A DNA stretch of 64,000 bases from Streptomyces sp. NBC_01198 (GTDB taxonomy: Bacteria > Actinomycetota > Actinomycetes > Streptomycetales > Streptomycetaceae): the NCBI RefSeq assembly GCF_036010485.1, contig NZ_CP108568.1:7258501-7322500 (forward strand), in the 5' to 3' direction. Position numbers and translations under genes: made by a program. Shown here piece by piece: positions 44,282-51,731 of the stretch; positions within the stretch are counted from its first letter, which is position 1, and each line of letters opens with the position of its first letter. A model generated the notes under the pieces. That model made no database searches and had not been told where the DNA came from. It saw nothing but the letters and a program-made list of their open reading frames with translations.

Positions 44282-45826
44282 TCAGCCGCCCCGGCCGGCG
44301 GGGACCGCGGGTTCGTCGTCGTCCAGCCAGCCGAAGCTGCGCTCCACGGCCTTCTTCCAGCGCCGGTACTCGCGGACCCGCGTCTGGCCGGACATCGCCG
44401 GCTTCCAGCGGGTGTCCTCCCGCCAGTGCGCCTTGAGCGTGTCCGTCCCGTCCCACACCCCGGTGGCCAGCCCGGCGGCGTAGGCGGCGCCCAGGCTGGT
44501 GGTCTCGGCGACCACCGGGCGGATCACCGGCACGCCCAGCACGTCGGCCTGGTGCTGCATCAGCAGCCCGTTGACGGTCATGCCGCCGTCCACCCGCAGC
44601 GCGCCGATCCGCACTCCCGCGTCCTGCTGCATCGCGTCGACCACCTCGCGGGTCTGCCAGCTGGTCGCCTCCAGGACGGCCCTGGCCAGATGCGCCTTGG
44701 TGACGTACGCGGTCAGGCCGGTGACCACGCCGCGCGCGTCGGACCGCCAGTAGGGCGCGAAGAGGCCGGAGAAGGCGGGTACGACGTAGGCGCCGCCGTT
44801 GTCGGGGACGCTGGCGGCCAGCGGTTCGATCTCCTCGACGGTGCGGATCACGCCGAGCCGGTCGCGCAGCCACTCCACCAGTGCCCCGGTGATCGCGATC
44901 GAGCCCTCCAGGCAGTACACCGGCCGTTCGCCGCCCAACTGGTGGGCGACCGTGGTGAGCAGGCCGCTGGCGGAGGGGACGGGGCGCTCCCCGGTGTTCA
45001 GCAGCAGGAAGCTGCCCGGGCCGTAGGTGTTCTTGGCCTCACCGAGGTCGAAGCAGGTCTGCCCGAACAGCGCGGCCTGCTGGTCGCCGAGCGCGGCGGC
45101 CACGGGCACGCCCGCGAGCCGGCCGGTGGCCAGTCCGTAGACCTCGGCCGAGGGGCGGATCCGCGGCAGGACCGCCTCGGGGATGTCCATGGCGGCCAGG
45201 ATCGCCGGGTCCCAGTCCAGGGTCTGCAGGTCCATCAGCAGGGTGCGCGAGGCGTTGCTGACGTCGGTGACGTGCACACCCCCCGCGGTGCCGCCGGTGA
45301 GGTTCCAGATCAGCCAGGAGTCGATGGTCCCGAAGGCGATCTCGCCGTGCTCGGCCCGGTGCCGCAGCCCGGGCACGTGGTCGAGCAGCCAGGCGACCTT
45401 CGGCCCGGAGAAGTAGGGGGCGAGCGGCAGCCCGGTGGTGTCGCGGAAGCGGTCCTGCCCGTAGGTGCCGCCGAGTTCCGAGCACAGCGCGGCGGTGCGG
45501 GTGTCCTGCCAGACCACGGCGTTGTGCACCGGGCGGCCGGTGGCCCGGTCCCACAGCACCGCCGTCTCACGCTGGTTGGCGATGCCCAGCGCCGTCAGCT
45601 GGTCGGGCCGCAGGCCGGCCCTGGCCAGCGCGCCCGACGCCACGGCCTGGACCTTGGCCCAGATCTCGGTGGCGTCGTGCTCGACCCAGCCGGGCCTGGG
45701 CAGGATCTGCCGGTGCTCGCGCCGGTCCGACGCGACGACCTGCCCTGCCGCGTCGAAGATCAGACAGCGGGTGGAGGTGGTGCCCTGGTCGATGGCGGCC
45801 ACATACGTCGGGACGGTCTGGCTCAT
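44282..45826 (-). CDS. glpK: Glycerol kinase
   Basis: GlpK phosphorylates glycerol to sn-glycerol 3-phosphate with ATP in the cytoplasm. The 514-residue protein has the FGGY-family motifs AAIDQGTTSTRCLIFD at the N-terminus, GWVEHDATEIW, IANQRETAVLWDRATGRP, GTIDSWLIWNLTGG, and C-terminal LRVDGGMTVNGLLMQ and GAAYAAGLATG. Length matches the family. GGGAGCG precedes the ATG at 45826. No glpF or glpD gene is adjacent, although dhaKLM elsewhere in the window also serves triose metabolism. The upstream region is shared with the NrtR-like gene. Confidence 0.95.
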   Translation of the reverse strand: MSQTVPTYVAAIDQGTTSTRCLIFDAAGQVVASDRREHRQILPRPGWVEHDATEIWAKVQAVASGALARAGLRPDQLTALGIANQRETAVLWDRATGRPVHNAVVWQDTRTAALCSELGGTYGQDRFRDTTGLPLAPYFSGPKVAWLLDHVPGLRHRAEHGEIAFGTIDSWLIWNLTGGTAGGVHVTDVSNASRTLLMDLQTLDWDPAILAAMDIPEAVLPRIRPSAEVYGLATGRLAGVPVAAALGDQQAALFGQTCFDLGEAKNTYGPGSFLLLNTGERPVPSASGLLTTVAHQLGGERPVYCLEGSIAITGALVEWLRDRLGVIRTVEEIEPLAASVPDNGGAYVVPAFSGLFAPYWRSDARGVVTGLTAYVTKAHLARAVLEATSWQTREVVDAMQQDAGVRIGALRVDGGMTVNGLLMQHQADVLGVPVIRPVVAETTSLGAAYAAGLATGVWDGTDTLKAHWREDTRWKPAMSGQTRVREYRRWKKAVERSFGWLDDDEPAVPAGRGG

Positions 45827-46024
45827 GTCACGCTCCCTTGCCCGGTCGGTGACGACCGTGTCGGGAATGGGCGTGCGCGGATGCCGGAGTGCGCAACTCC
45901 CTTCCCCCCGACCGGCGTCGCGCTGCCGGAAGTGTTCCCCGGCGGTGACGGAGCGTCAAGCCGTCGTGCGCCACGGAAAGTTCCTGATCCGCCGTGGACG
46001 CTCCCGCCACCCCGTGCTACGTTC

Positions 46025-46056
46025 TTCTCGTAGGGAGAAATACTCATCATGAGAAT
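46025..46056. promoter_or_regulatory. Two palindromes upstream of the NrtR-like gene
   Basis: Site one, 46025-46039, has arms TTCTC and GAGAA around GTAGG. Site two, 46040-46056, is ATACTCATCATGAGAAT with arms symmetric at all but one pair. They abut one another and lie 37 bp before the start of the Nudix regulator gene. They are good candidates for its own operator. Confidence 0.6.
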
Positions 46057-46092
46057 GACGACGCTGAGCAGCGTGGGAAGGCAGTGCCCGTC

Positions 46093-46974
46093 ATGACCGA
46101 GCCGCACGGCACGCAGGCGGAACGGGACTTCCTGGCCGAGTACGACCCGCGCGCCTTCGACCCGATCGCCGTCACCGTGGACGTGGTGGCGCTGACGCTG
46201 CGGGCGGGCCGGCTGCAGGTGCTCGCCGTGGAGCGCGGCGGGCAGCCGTTCGCGGGCCACTGGGCGCTGCCCGGCGGTTTCGTCCGGTCCGGCCGGGAAT
46301 CGCTGGACGAGGCCGCGGCCCGCGAACTGGCCGAGGAGACCGGCCTGGACGCCGCCGCCCTCGGCCGGGTGCACCTCGAACAGCTCGGCTCGTACGGCAG
46401 CCCGCACCGGGACCCGCGGATGCATGTCGTCTCGGTGGCCTACCTCGCTTTCGCGCCCGGACTGCCGGACGCGCAGGCCGGCGGAGACGCGGCCGGCGCG
46501 GGCTGGCTGCCGGTCGAGGCAATATCACCAACGGGGCAACCGGACGAGGCAGGTCCGCGTCCCTTCGAGCAGGGTCGGCGGACCGGGACCTACGGGGGTG
46601 GTGCCGTCCGCCGGCCCGGTCCTGACAGCGCGACCGGCAACCTGGCCTTCGACCACGGCGTGATCCTCGCCGACGGGCTGGAGCGGGCCAGGGCGAAGAT
46701 CGAGTACACACCGCTGGCCACCGCCTTCCTCGGCGAGACCTTCACCATCACCGAGCTGCGGGAGGTCTACGAGACGGTCTGGGGCGCGCCGCTGCACGCC
46801 GGGAACTTCCACCGCAAGGTGCTGTCCGTGCCGGGCTTCGTGGAGTCCACCGGCGAGACCGACTCCCGGCCTGGCAGCCGCGGCGGTCCGCGCGCCCGCC
46901 TCTACCGGGCCGGTGACGCCCGGTTGCTGCACCCGGCGCTGCTGCGCCCCGACCGCGAAGCGGGGGTGCGATGA
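46093..46974 (+). CDS. NrtR-like Nudix transcriptional regulator
   Basis: The 293-residue protein has an N-terminal Nudix domain and a C-terminal winged helix (YTPLATAFLGETFTITELRE, then GNFHRKVLSVPGF), the plan of NrtR repressors, which sense ADP-ribose derived from NAD. The Nudix box GGFVRSGRESLDEAAAREL has one extra residue between the first Gly and Glu, and the domain is probably non-catalytic. Between VEAI and LAFDHG it has about 39 extra residues rich in Gly, Pro and Arg. The ATG at 46093 is set by similarity of the start to the family. Its stop overlaps the next gene by 4 bp, so it heads an operon of four. Confidence 0.85.
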   Translation: MTEPHGTQAERDFLAEYDPRAFDPIAVTVDVVALTLRAGRLQVLAVERGGQPFAGHWALPGGFVRSGRESLDEAAARELAEETGLDAAALGRVHLEQLGSYGSPHRDPRMHVVSVAYLAFAPGLPDAQAGGDAAGAGWLPVEAISPTGQPDEAGPRPFEQGRRTGTYGGGAVRRPGPDSATGNLAFDHGVILADGLERARAKIEYTPLATAFLGETFTITELREVYETVWGAPLHAGNFHRKVLSVPGFVESTGETDSRPGSRGGPRARLYRAGDARLLHPALLRPDREAGVR

Positions 46975-48026
46975 CCGGCGCCGCCTCCGGCCCCGCCACG
47001 GCGGGCGCCGCCACCCCCCGCCCCGCCGACTTCGACGACGCCCTCGCCGCGCTGAGCGGCGGTTTCCCCGCCGACCCGCGGGAGGCCGCCAGGCTCTACC
47101 ACCGCCTCGCCCTGCTGCTGCACCCCGACACGGCGCCCGCGGGCCGCGCCTCCCAGGCGGCCGCGGCCTTCGCCCGGCTCAGCGCCGCCTGGGAGGCCAG
47201 GCGGCCCCGGCAGGAGACGGTCACCGGCGGGGAGCACCGCTACGTACTCGGCCCGTTGATCGCCGAGGGCGACCTCGCCTTCGTCCGCGCCGCCCGCTAC
47301 GGTCACGACGGCGACCGCCGCGACGCCGTCCTCAAGATCCCCCGCAAGCCGCGGGACAACGACCTGATGGAGCACGAGGCCGCCGTGCTGACCCGGCTGC
47401 GCACGGTCGGCGAGGCACGGCACCGCGCGTACGCCCCCACCCTGATCGAGAGCTTCCGCCTGCGGCACGGCGACGGCACCGAGCAGGTGGTGGACGCCTT
47501 CGCGCCGCTCACCGGCTTCCACACCCTCGCCGAGGTCGCCGCGGCCCACCCCGGCGGACTCGATCCGAGGGACGCCGCCTGGATGTGGCGGCGCCTGCTG
47601 ACGGCGCTGGGCTGGGCGCACCGCGCCCGGCTGATCCATGGCGCGGTCTTCCCCGAGCACGTGCTGATCCACCCCGGCCTGCACGGCCTGGTGCTGATCG
47701 ACTGGTGCTACGCCACCGCGACCGGCACCGACCTCCCCGTCCTGCCGCACCGGCACGTCGGCAGCTATCCGCCCGAGGCGCCGGCGCACCTGCCGGCGAC
47801 CCCGGCCACCGACATCCACCTCGCGTCGCTGTGCGTCGGGGCGCTGACCGGCGACCTGGCACCGCCGCCGATCCGCGCCTTCCTGCGCGGCTGCACCCTG
47901 CCCGAGCAGCGCCGGCGCCCGCAGGACGCCTGGCAACTGCTCGCCGAACTCGACGAGTTGCTGGAACGGCTCTACGGGCCGCGCACCTTCCGGCCGTTCA
48001 CGATGCCGGCCGCGCGCCCCGCGTGA
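46971..48026 (+). CDS. J-domain/pseudokinase fusion protein
   Basis: A 351-residue protein. Residues 20-75 form a DnaJ-type J domain with the HPD motif (LLLHPDTAPA, HPD at 51-53). Residues 90-340 look like a protein kinase: VLKIPRK with the ATP-binding Lys, LIHGAVFPEHVLIH where the catalytic HRD loop should be, and LVLIDWCYA where DFG should be. The catalytic Asp is therefore missing in the HRD loop, though the Asp of DFG is kept. This suggests a pseudokinase that recruits a DnaK-type chaperone. It is translationally coupled to the Nudix regulator and is followed 58 bp later by the VWA gene. Confidence 0.78.
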   Translation: MTGAASGPATAGAATPRPADFDDALAALSGGFPADPREAARLYHRLALLLHPDTAPAGRASQAAAAFARLSAAWEARRPRQETVTGGEHRYVLGPLIAEGDLAFVRAARYGHDGDRRDAVLKIPRKPRDNDLMEHEAAVLTRLRTVGEARHRAYAPTLIESFRLRHGDGTEQVVDAFAPLTGFHTLAEVAAAHPGGLDPRDAAWMWRRLLTALGWAHRARLIHGAVFPEHVLIHPGLHGLVLIDWCYATATGTDLPVLPHRHVGSYPPEAPAHLPATPATDIHLASLCVGALTGDLAPPPIRAFLRGCTLPEQRRRPQDAWQLLAELDELLERLYGPRTFRPFTMPAARPA

Positions 48027-48084
48027 CCGACCGGCGCCACCCGCTGGAGCCACCGCACACCACACCACCGCAAGGGGGACGACC

Positions 48085-48996
48085 ATGGGCAGCGGAAGCT
48101 GGTCCACCAACGTCTACGACGCCGCCGCGCGCTATCGCGCCGCCTCGGGCACCGACGCCTTCGCCTACAGCGACCAGGTCCGGCACAGCGCGCCCCGGCA
48201 CACCTGGCGCGCACACCAGTCGCTCGACCCGCACGGCCTGACCGTCCGGGAGAGCCGTGACTCCGACGAGCACCCCGGCTCCCTTGCCATCGCGGTGCTC
48301 TTCGACGTCACCGGCTCCATGGGCGGCGTCCCGCGCACCCTGCAGACCAAACTGCCCGACCTGTTCGGCCTGCTGCTGCGCAAGGGCTACGTCCAGGACC
48401 CGCAGATCCTCTTCGGCGCCGTCGGCGACGCCACCTGCGACCGGGTCCCGCTCCAGCTCGGCCAGTTCGAGTCCGACAACCGGATGGACGACGACCTCGG
48501 CAACATCCTGCTGGAGGGCGGGGGCGGCGGCCAGATGACCGAGTCGTACGAACTCGCCCTCTACGCCATGGCACGGCACACCGCACTCGACTGCCACGAC
48601 AAGCGAGGCCGGCGCGGCTACCTGTTCCTCATCGGCGACGAGATGCCCTACGGCAAGGTCAAGGCGCGTGAAGTGCGCGCCGTCCTCGGCGAGACGATCC
48701 GCCACGACATACCCGTGCGGGACATCCTCGCCGAGCTCAAGCGCAAATACCACGTCCACTACATCCTCCCGGCCGGCGCCTCCTACGCGGGCAACCCCGA
48801 AGTCCTCACCGTGTGGCGCCGCCTGCTGGGGCAGAACGTGATCGAGCTGGACGACCTCGACGCCGTCTGCGAGACCATCGCGCTGACCGTCGGCCTGGGC
48901 GAGGAGGCCATCGACCTGGCCACCGGCCTCGCCGACCTGGCCGACGTCGGCTCGGCGGCGGTGGACACCGTCGCGCGGGCCCTGTCGGGCCGGTGA
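48085..48996 (+). CDS. von Willebrand factor A (VWA) domain protein
   Basis: A 303-residue cytoplasmic protein with a VWA fold. The metal-ion-dependent adhesion site is DVTGSMG at residues 74-80 (a DxTGS form), with the other ligands probably in GGGGGQMTESYELALYAMA (Thr) and LFLIGDEMP (Asp). The N-terminus MGSGSWSTNVYDAAARYRAA is a short conserved-looking extension. No signal peptide. VWA proteins of this sort often act as adaptors with AAA or chaperone proteins. The gene overlaps the following PurA-like gene by 4 bp (GTGA). Confidence 0.85.
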   Translation: MGSGSWSTNVYDAAARYRAASGTDAFAYSDQVRHSAPRHTWRAHQSLDPHGLTVRESRDSDEHPGSLAIAVLFDVTGSMGGVPRTLQTKLPDLFGLLLRKGYVQDPQILFGAVGDATCDRVPLQLGQFESDNRMDDDLGNILLEGGGGGQMTESYELALYAMARHTALDCHDKRGRRGYLFLIGDEMPYGKVKAREVRAVLGETIRHDIPVRDILAELKRKYHVHYILPAGASYAGNPEVLTVWRRLLGQNVIELDDLDAVCETIALTVGLGEEAIDLATGLADLADVGSAAVDTVARALSGR

Positions 48997-50339
48997 CGGC
49001 CGCCACCGCGGCGGCGGACGGCGGGACGCCACGGCACACCCTCGTGGTGGACCTCGGGTTCGGCGACGCGGGCAAGGGCGCCACCGTCGACCGGCTCTGC
49101 CAGGCCGGCGGTGTCGCCGCCGTCGTGCGCTTCAACGGCGGCGCGCAGGCCGCGCACAACGTCGTCACCGCAGACGGCCGCCACCACACCTTCGCCCAGT
49201 TCGGCGCGGGCACCCTGCGCGGGGTGCCCACCCAGCTGTCCCGTCTCACCGCCGTGGACCCGCTCGCGCTGGCTGCCGAGGCCGACCATCTGCGCGCGCT
49301 CGGCGTGCCCGACCCCTACGCGCTGGTCGGCGTCGACCGGGCCGCGCCGCTGACCACGCCCTACCACGCGGCCGCCAACCGGCTGCGCGAGCAGGCCAGG
49401 GGGGAGGGCAGGCACGGCTCGTGCGGGTTGGGGGTGGGGGAGACCGCCCGCTACGCGCTGGCACATCCGGGCGACGCGCCGACCGCCGGCGACTGCGCGG
49501 CACGCCCCCGGCTGCTGCGCCGGCTGCGGCTGCTGCGCGACCGCCTCACCGACGAACTCGGGCCGCTTTCCGCCCCGCCGGTGGAGGCCTGCGCGGAGGC
49601 GTATACGGCCTTCGCCCGGGCCGTACGGCTCACCGACGAGACCCGGCTGCGCGAACTGGCCGCCCGCGGGCGGCTGGTCTTCGAGGGCGCCCAGGGCGTC
49701 CTGCTCGACGAGTGGCACGGCTTCCACCCGTACACCACCTGGTCGACCACCACCTTCGCGCACGCCGAGACGCTGCTGGCCGAGGCGGGCGCGGCAGGCG
49801 AAGGGCTGCGGCTGGGCGTGGTGCGGACGTACACCACCCGGCACGGACCCGGGCCGCTGGTCACCGAGGACCCGGAGCTGACCGCGCTGCTGCCCGAACC
49901 GCACAACGGCCACGGCCGCTGGCAGGGCGACTTCCGCATCGGCCACTTCGACGCGGTCGCACACGGCTACGCGGCCGAGGTCTGCGGGGGAGTGGACGCG
50001 CTGGCCGTCACCCACCTGGACGCGCCCCGCCGGTGCCGGGGGCTGCGGATCTGCCGCGCCTACGGCATCGACGGCGCCATGGTCGAACGGCTGCCGGCCG
50101 GCCCGCCCGGCGACCTGGTGCGGCAGGCGGAACTGACCGGACGGCTGCTGCGTGCGGCGCCCGCGCGGTGGGACACCCCGGGCCGCGACCCGCGCCGGTG
50201 GAGCGAGGCGATCGGGTCGCTGCTCGGGGCCCCCGTGCTGCTGGAGTCCTCAGGGCCCGCCCGTCAGCGGGTCAGGGACCCGCGGTCTATCGGGAAGTCG
50301 AAGTACGTGTCAGGGAACGGCTCGGCGTTGAGGGTGTAG
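48993..50339 (+). CDS. Divergent adenylosuccinate synthetase homologue
   Basis: The GTG at 48993 overlaps the VWA stop. The 448-residue protein has the purine-nucleotide ligase fold of PurA, with the phosphate-binding loop VVDLGFGDAGKGATVD (residues 18-33), RFNGGAQAAHNVV (the His of PurA's GGxxAGHT), GSCGLGVGETARYA, and FEGAQGVLLDEWHGFHPYTT. The catalytic Asp and His of PurA are kept, but the surrounding motifs are unlike those of housekeeping PurA. It probably joins Asp (or another amino group donor) to a purine nucleotide using GTP; the real substrate is unknown. The last 25 codons overlap the convergent VanX-like gene by 76 bp. Confidence 0.8.
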   Translation: MTAATAAADGGTPRHTLVVDLGFGDAGKGATVDRLCQAGGVAAVVRFNGGAQAAHNVVTADGRHHTFAQFGAGTLRGVPTQLSRLTAVDPLALAAEADHLRALGVPDPYALVGVDRAAPLTTPYHAAANRLREQARGEGRHGSCGLGVGETARYALAHPGDAPTAGDCAARPRLLRRLRLLRDRLTDELGPLSAPPVEACAEAYTAFARAVRLTDETRLRELAARGRLVFEGAQGVLLDEWHGFHPYTTWSTTTFAHAETLLAEAGAAGEGLRLGVVRTYTTRHGPGPLVTEDPELTALLPEPHNGHGRWQGDFRIGHFDAVAHGYAAEVCGGVDALAVTHLDAPRRCRGLRICRAYGIDGAMVERLPAGPPGDLVRQAELTGRLLRAAPARWDTPGRDPRRWSEAIGSLLGAPVLLESSGPARQRVRDPRSIGKSKYVSGNGSALRV

Positions 50340-51082
50340 TGCCACCACTCCTCCGGCAGGTTGGTGAAGCCCTGCGCCTCCATCGCGTTCTTCAGCAGCA
50401 TCCGGTTGGCGTGCTGCACGCCCTGGATGCGCGGGTCGAGGGTGTGGGCGAGGGTGTCGAAGCAGTCGAAACCGGTGCCCATGTCCAGCGAGTTGTCCGG
50501 GAAGCGCTGGTCCTTCGGCCCGTAGCAGGGCGTCAGCGGCTCACCGGGCCGGTAGGGGCGGGTGGGCCTGGCCGGCAGCGGGACGATCGTCAGGTCCATG
50601 GTGCTGCCGCGGCTGTGGCCGGATTTCGCGGCGATGTAACCGTCCGCGAACAGCCGGGTCTTGTCCACCTGCGGGTAGAACTCCGCCTTCATCGTGGTGT
50701 CGTCCAGGTCCTCGGCCCAGCTGACGAAGGTGTCGACGGCCCGCTGCGGCCGGTAGCAGTCGTAGACCTTCAGGGAGTAGCCGTTGCGCAGCAGCCGCAC
50801 CTGGGCCCGGTGCAGGCCCTCTGCGGCGGCCCTGGTCAGGATGCACATCGGCGCCTGGTAGCCCGTGATCGGGGCGCCGGTGAAGTTGTGCGGGGTGTAG
50901 TACCGCATCTCCTGGATGATCGTCGGATCGACGTTCCGCAGCGCGACGAACTGCGGCGGAGCCTTGGGCTCCTGGTGCGCGGGCCGGTCGGTCCGCGCCT
51001 GGGCCGGGCCGCCCGCGGCGACCGCGACCAGTGTGACGAGAGGCAGAACGAGTGCTCGCAGTAAAGCAGTGAGTTTCGGCAT
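50264..51082 (-). CDS. Secreted D-alanyl-D-alanine dipeptidase (VanX-type, M15)
   Basis: The 272-residue precursor has a signal peptide (MPKLTALLRALVLPLVTLVAVAAGGPAQA). The mature M15D domain contains VYDCYRPQRAVDTFVSWAED, the zinc motif SGHSRGSTMDLTI (SxHxxGxxxD) and EEWWHYTL (ExxWH). All metal ligands are present. Members hydrolyse D-Ala-D-Ala; secreted ones probably recycle or trim cell-wall peptides, and only the cytoplasmic VanX with VanHA gives glycopeptide resistance, so resistance is not implied here. It is divergent from the zinc-ribbon Nudix gene. Confidence 0.9.
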   Translation of the reverse strand: MPKLTALLRALVLPLVTLVAVAAGGPAQARTDRPAHQEPKAPPQFVALRNVDPTIIQEMRYYTPHNFTGAPITGYQAPMCILTRAAAEGLHRAQVRLLRNGYSLKVYDCYRPQRAVDTFVSWAEDLDDTTMKAEFYPQVDKTRLFADGYIAAKSGHSRGSTMDLTIVPLPARPTRPYRPGEPLTPCYGPKDQRFPDNSLDMGTGFDCFDTLAHTLDPRIQGVQHANRMLLKNAMEAQGFTNLPEEWWHYTLNAEPFPDTYFDFPIDRGSLTR

Positions 51083-51140
51083 GCCCCTGGCCTATCAGTT
51101 CCCGGGCGTGCAGCGACAGATGATCGGATACAGTCCGGGC

Positions 51141-51731
51141 GTGTCCGCTGCCACACCCGAGCCCCCGACGGCGCCCCCGACGGCGCCCCCCGCGCAGTCC
51201 CCGGCGCCGAACTCGCACTGCTCCGCCTGCGGGGCGCGCTACCCGGCCGGTGCCGGCTGGCCGCGCCGCTGCCCGTCCTGCGGCACCTTCGCCTACCGCA
51301 ACCCGCTGCCGGTCGCCGTCGCGCTGCTGCCGGTCAGCGGGCCGCACGGCACCGGGCTGGTCGTGATCCGCCGCACCATCGAGCCCAGCCGCGGCCGGCT
51401 GGCCCTGCCCGGCGGCTTCATCGACCACGGCGAGAGCTGGGAGCACGCCGTCGTCCGCGAGCTGGCCGAGGAGACCGGCATCAGCGCCGCCGCCTCCGAC
51501 GTGGTGCTCGCCGACGCCCTCACCGACGAGGCCGGCGGCTATCTGCTGCTGTTCGGGCTGCTGCCGCAGCGGGACGGCGACCAACTGCCGCCGTCCGTAC
51601 CCACCGACGAGACCGAGGGCCACCAACTCCTGCACTCTCCCCAGGAGCTGGGCTTCCCGCTGCACACCTTGGCGGCCGGCCGCTGGTTCGCCGGCGGCTA
51701 CGACCCGGCGCCGCGTATCCGGACGGTGTAG
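51141..51731 (+). CDS. Nudix hydrolase with N-terminal zinc ribbon
   Basis: The start is uncertain. GTG 51141 is chosen because a -10-like TACAGT lies at 51129-51134, which suggests a leaderless mRNA; ATG 51120 is in frame. After a Pro/Ala-rich leader, a zinc ribbon of two CxxC pairs appears (CSACG...CPSCG), then a Nudix domain with a perfect box GGFIDHGESWEHAVVRELAEETGI. The 196-residue size and ribbon recall NudC-type and ADP-ribose-type pyrophosphatases. It hydrolyses a nucleoside diphosphate linked to some moiety X. Its 3' end overlaps the convergent GH31 gene by 34 bp. Confidence 0.84.
   Translation: MSAATPEPPTAPPTAPPAQSPAPNSHCSACGARYPAGAGWPRRCPSCGTFAYRNPLPVAVALLPVSGPHGTGLVVIRRTIEPSRGRLALPGGFIDHGESWEHAVVRELAEETGISAAASDVVLADALTDEAGGYLLLFGLLPQRDGDQLPPSVPTDETEGHQLLHSPQELGFPLHTLAAGRWFAGGYDPAPRIRTV

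Noticed and set aside
50264..51082. Glycopeptide resistance gene vanX
   Set aside because: It has a signal peptide and no vanH, vanA or vanRS neighbours, so a cell-wall role outside the membrane is more likely.
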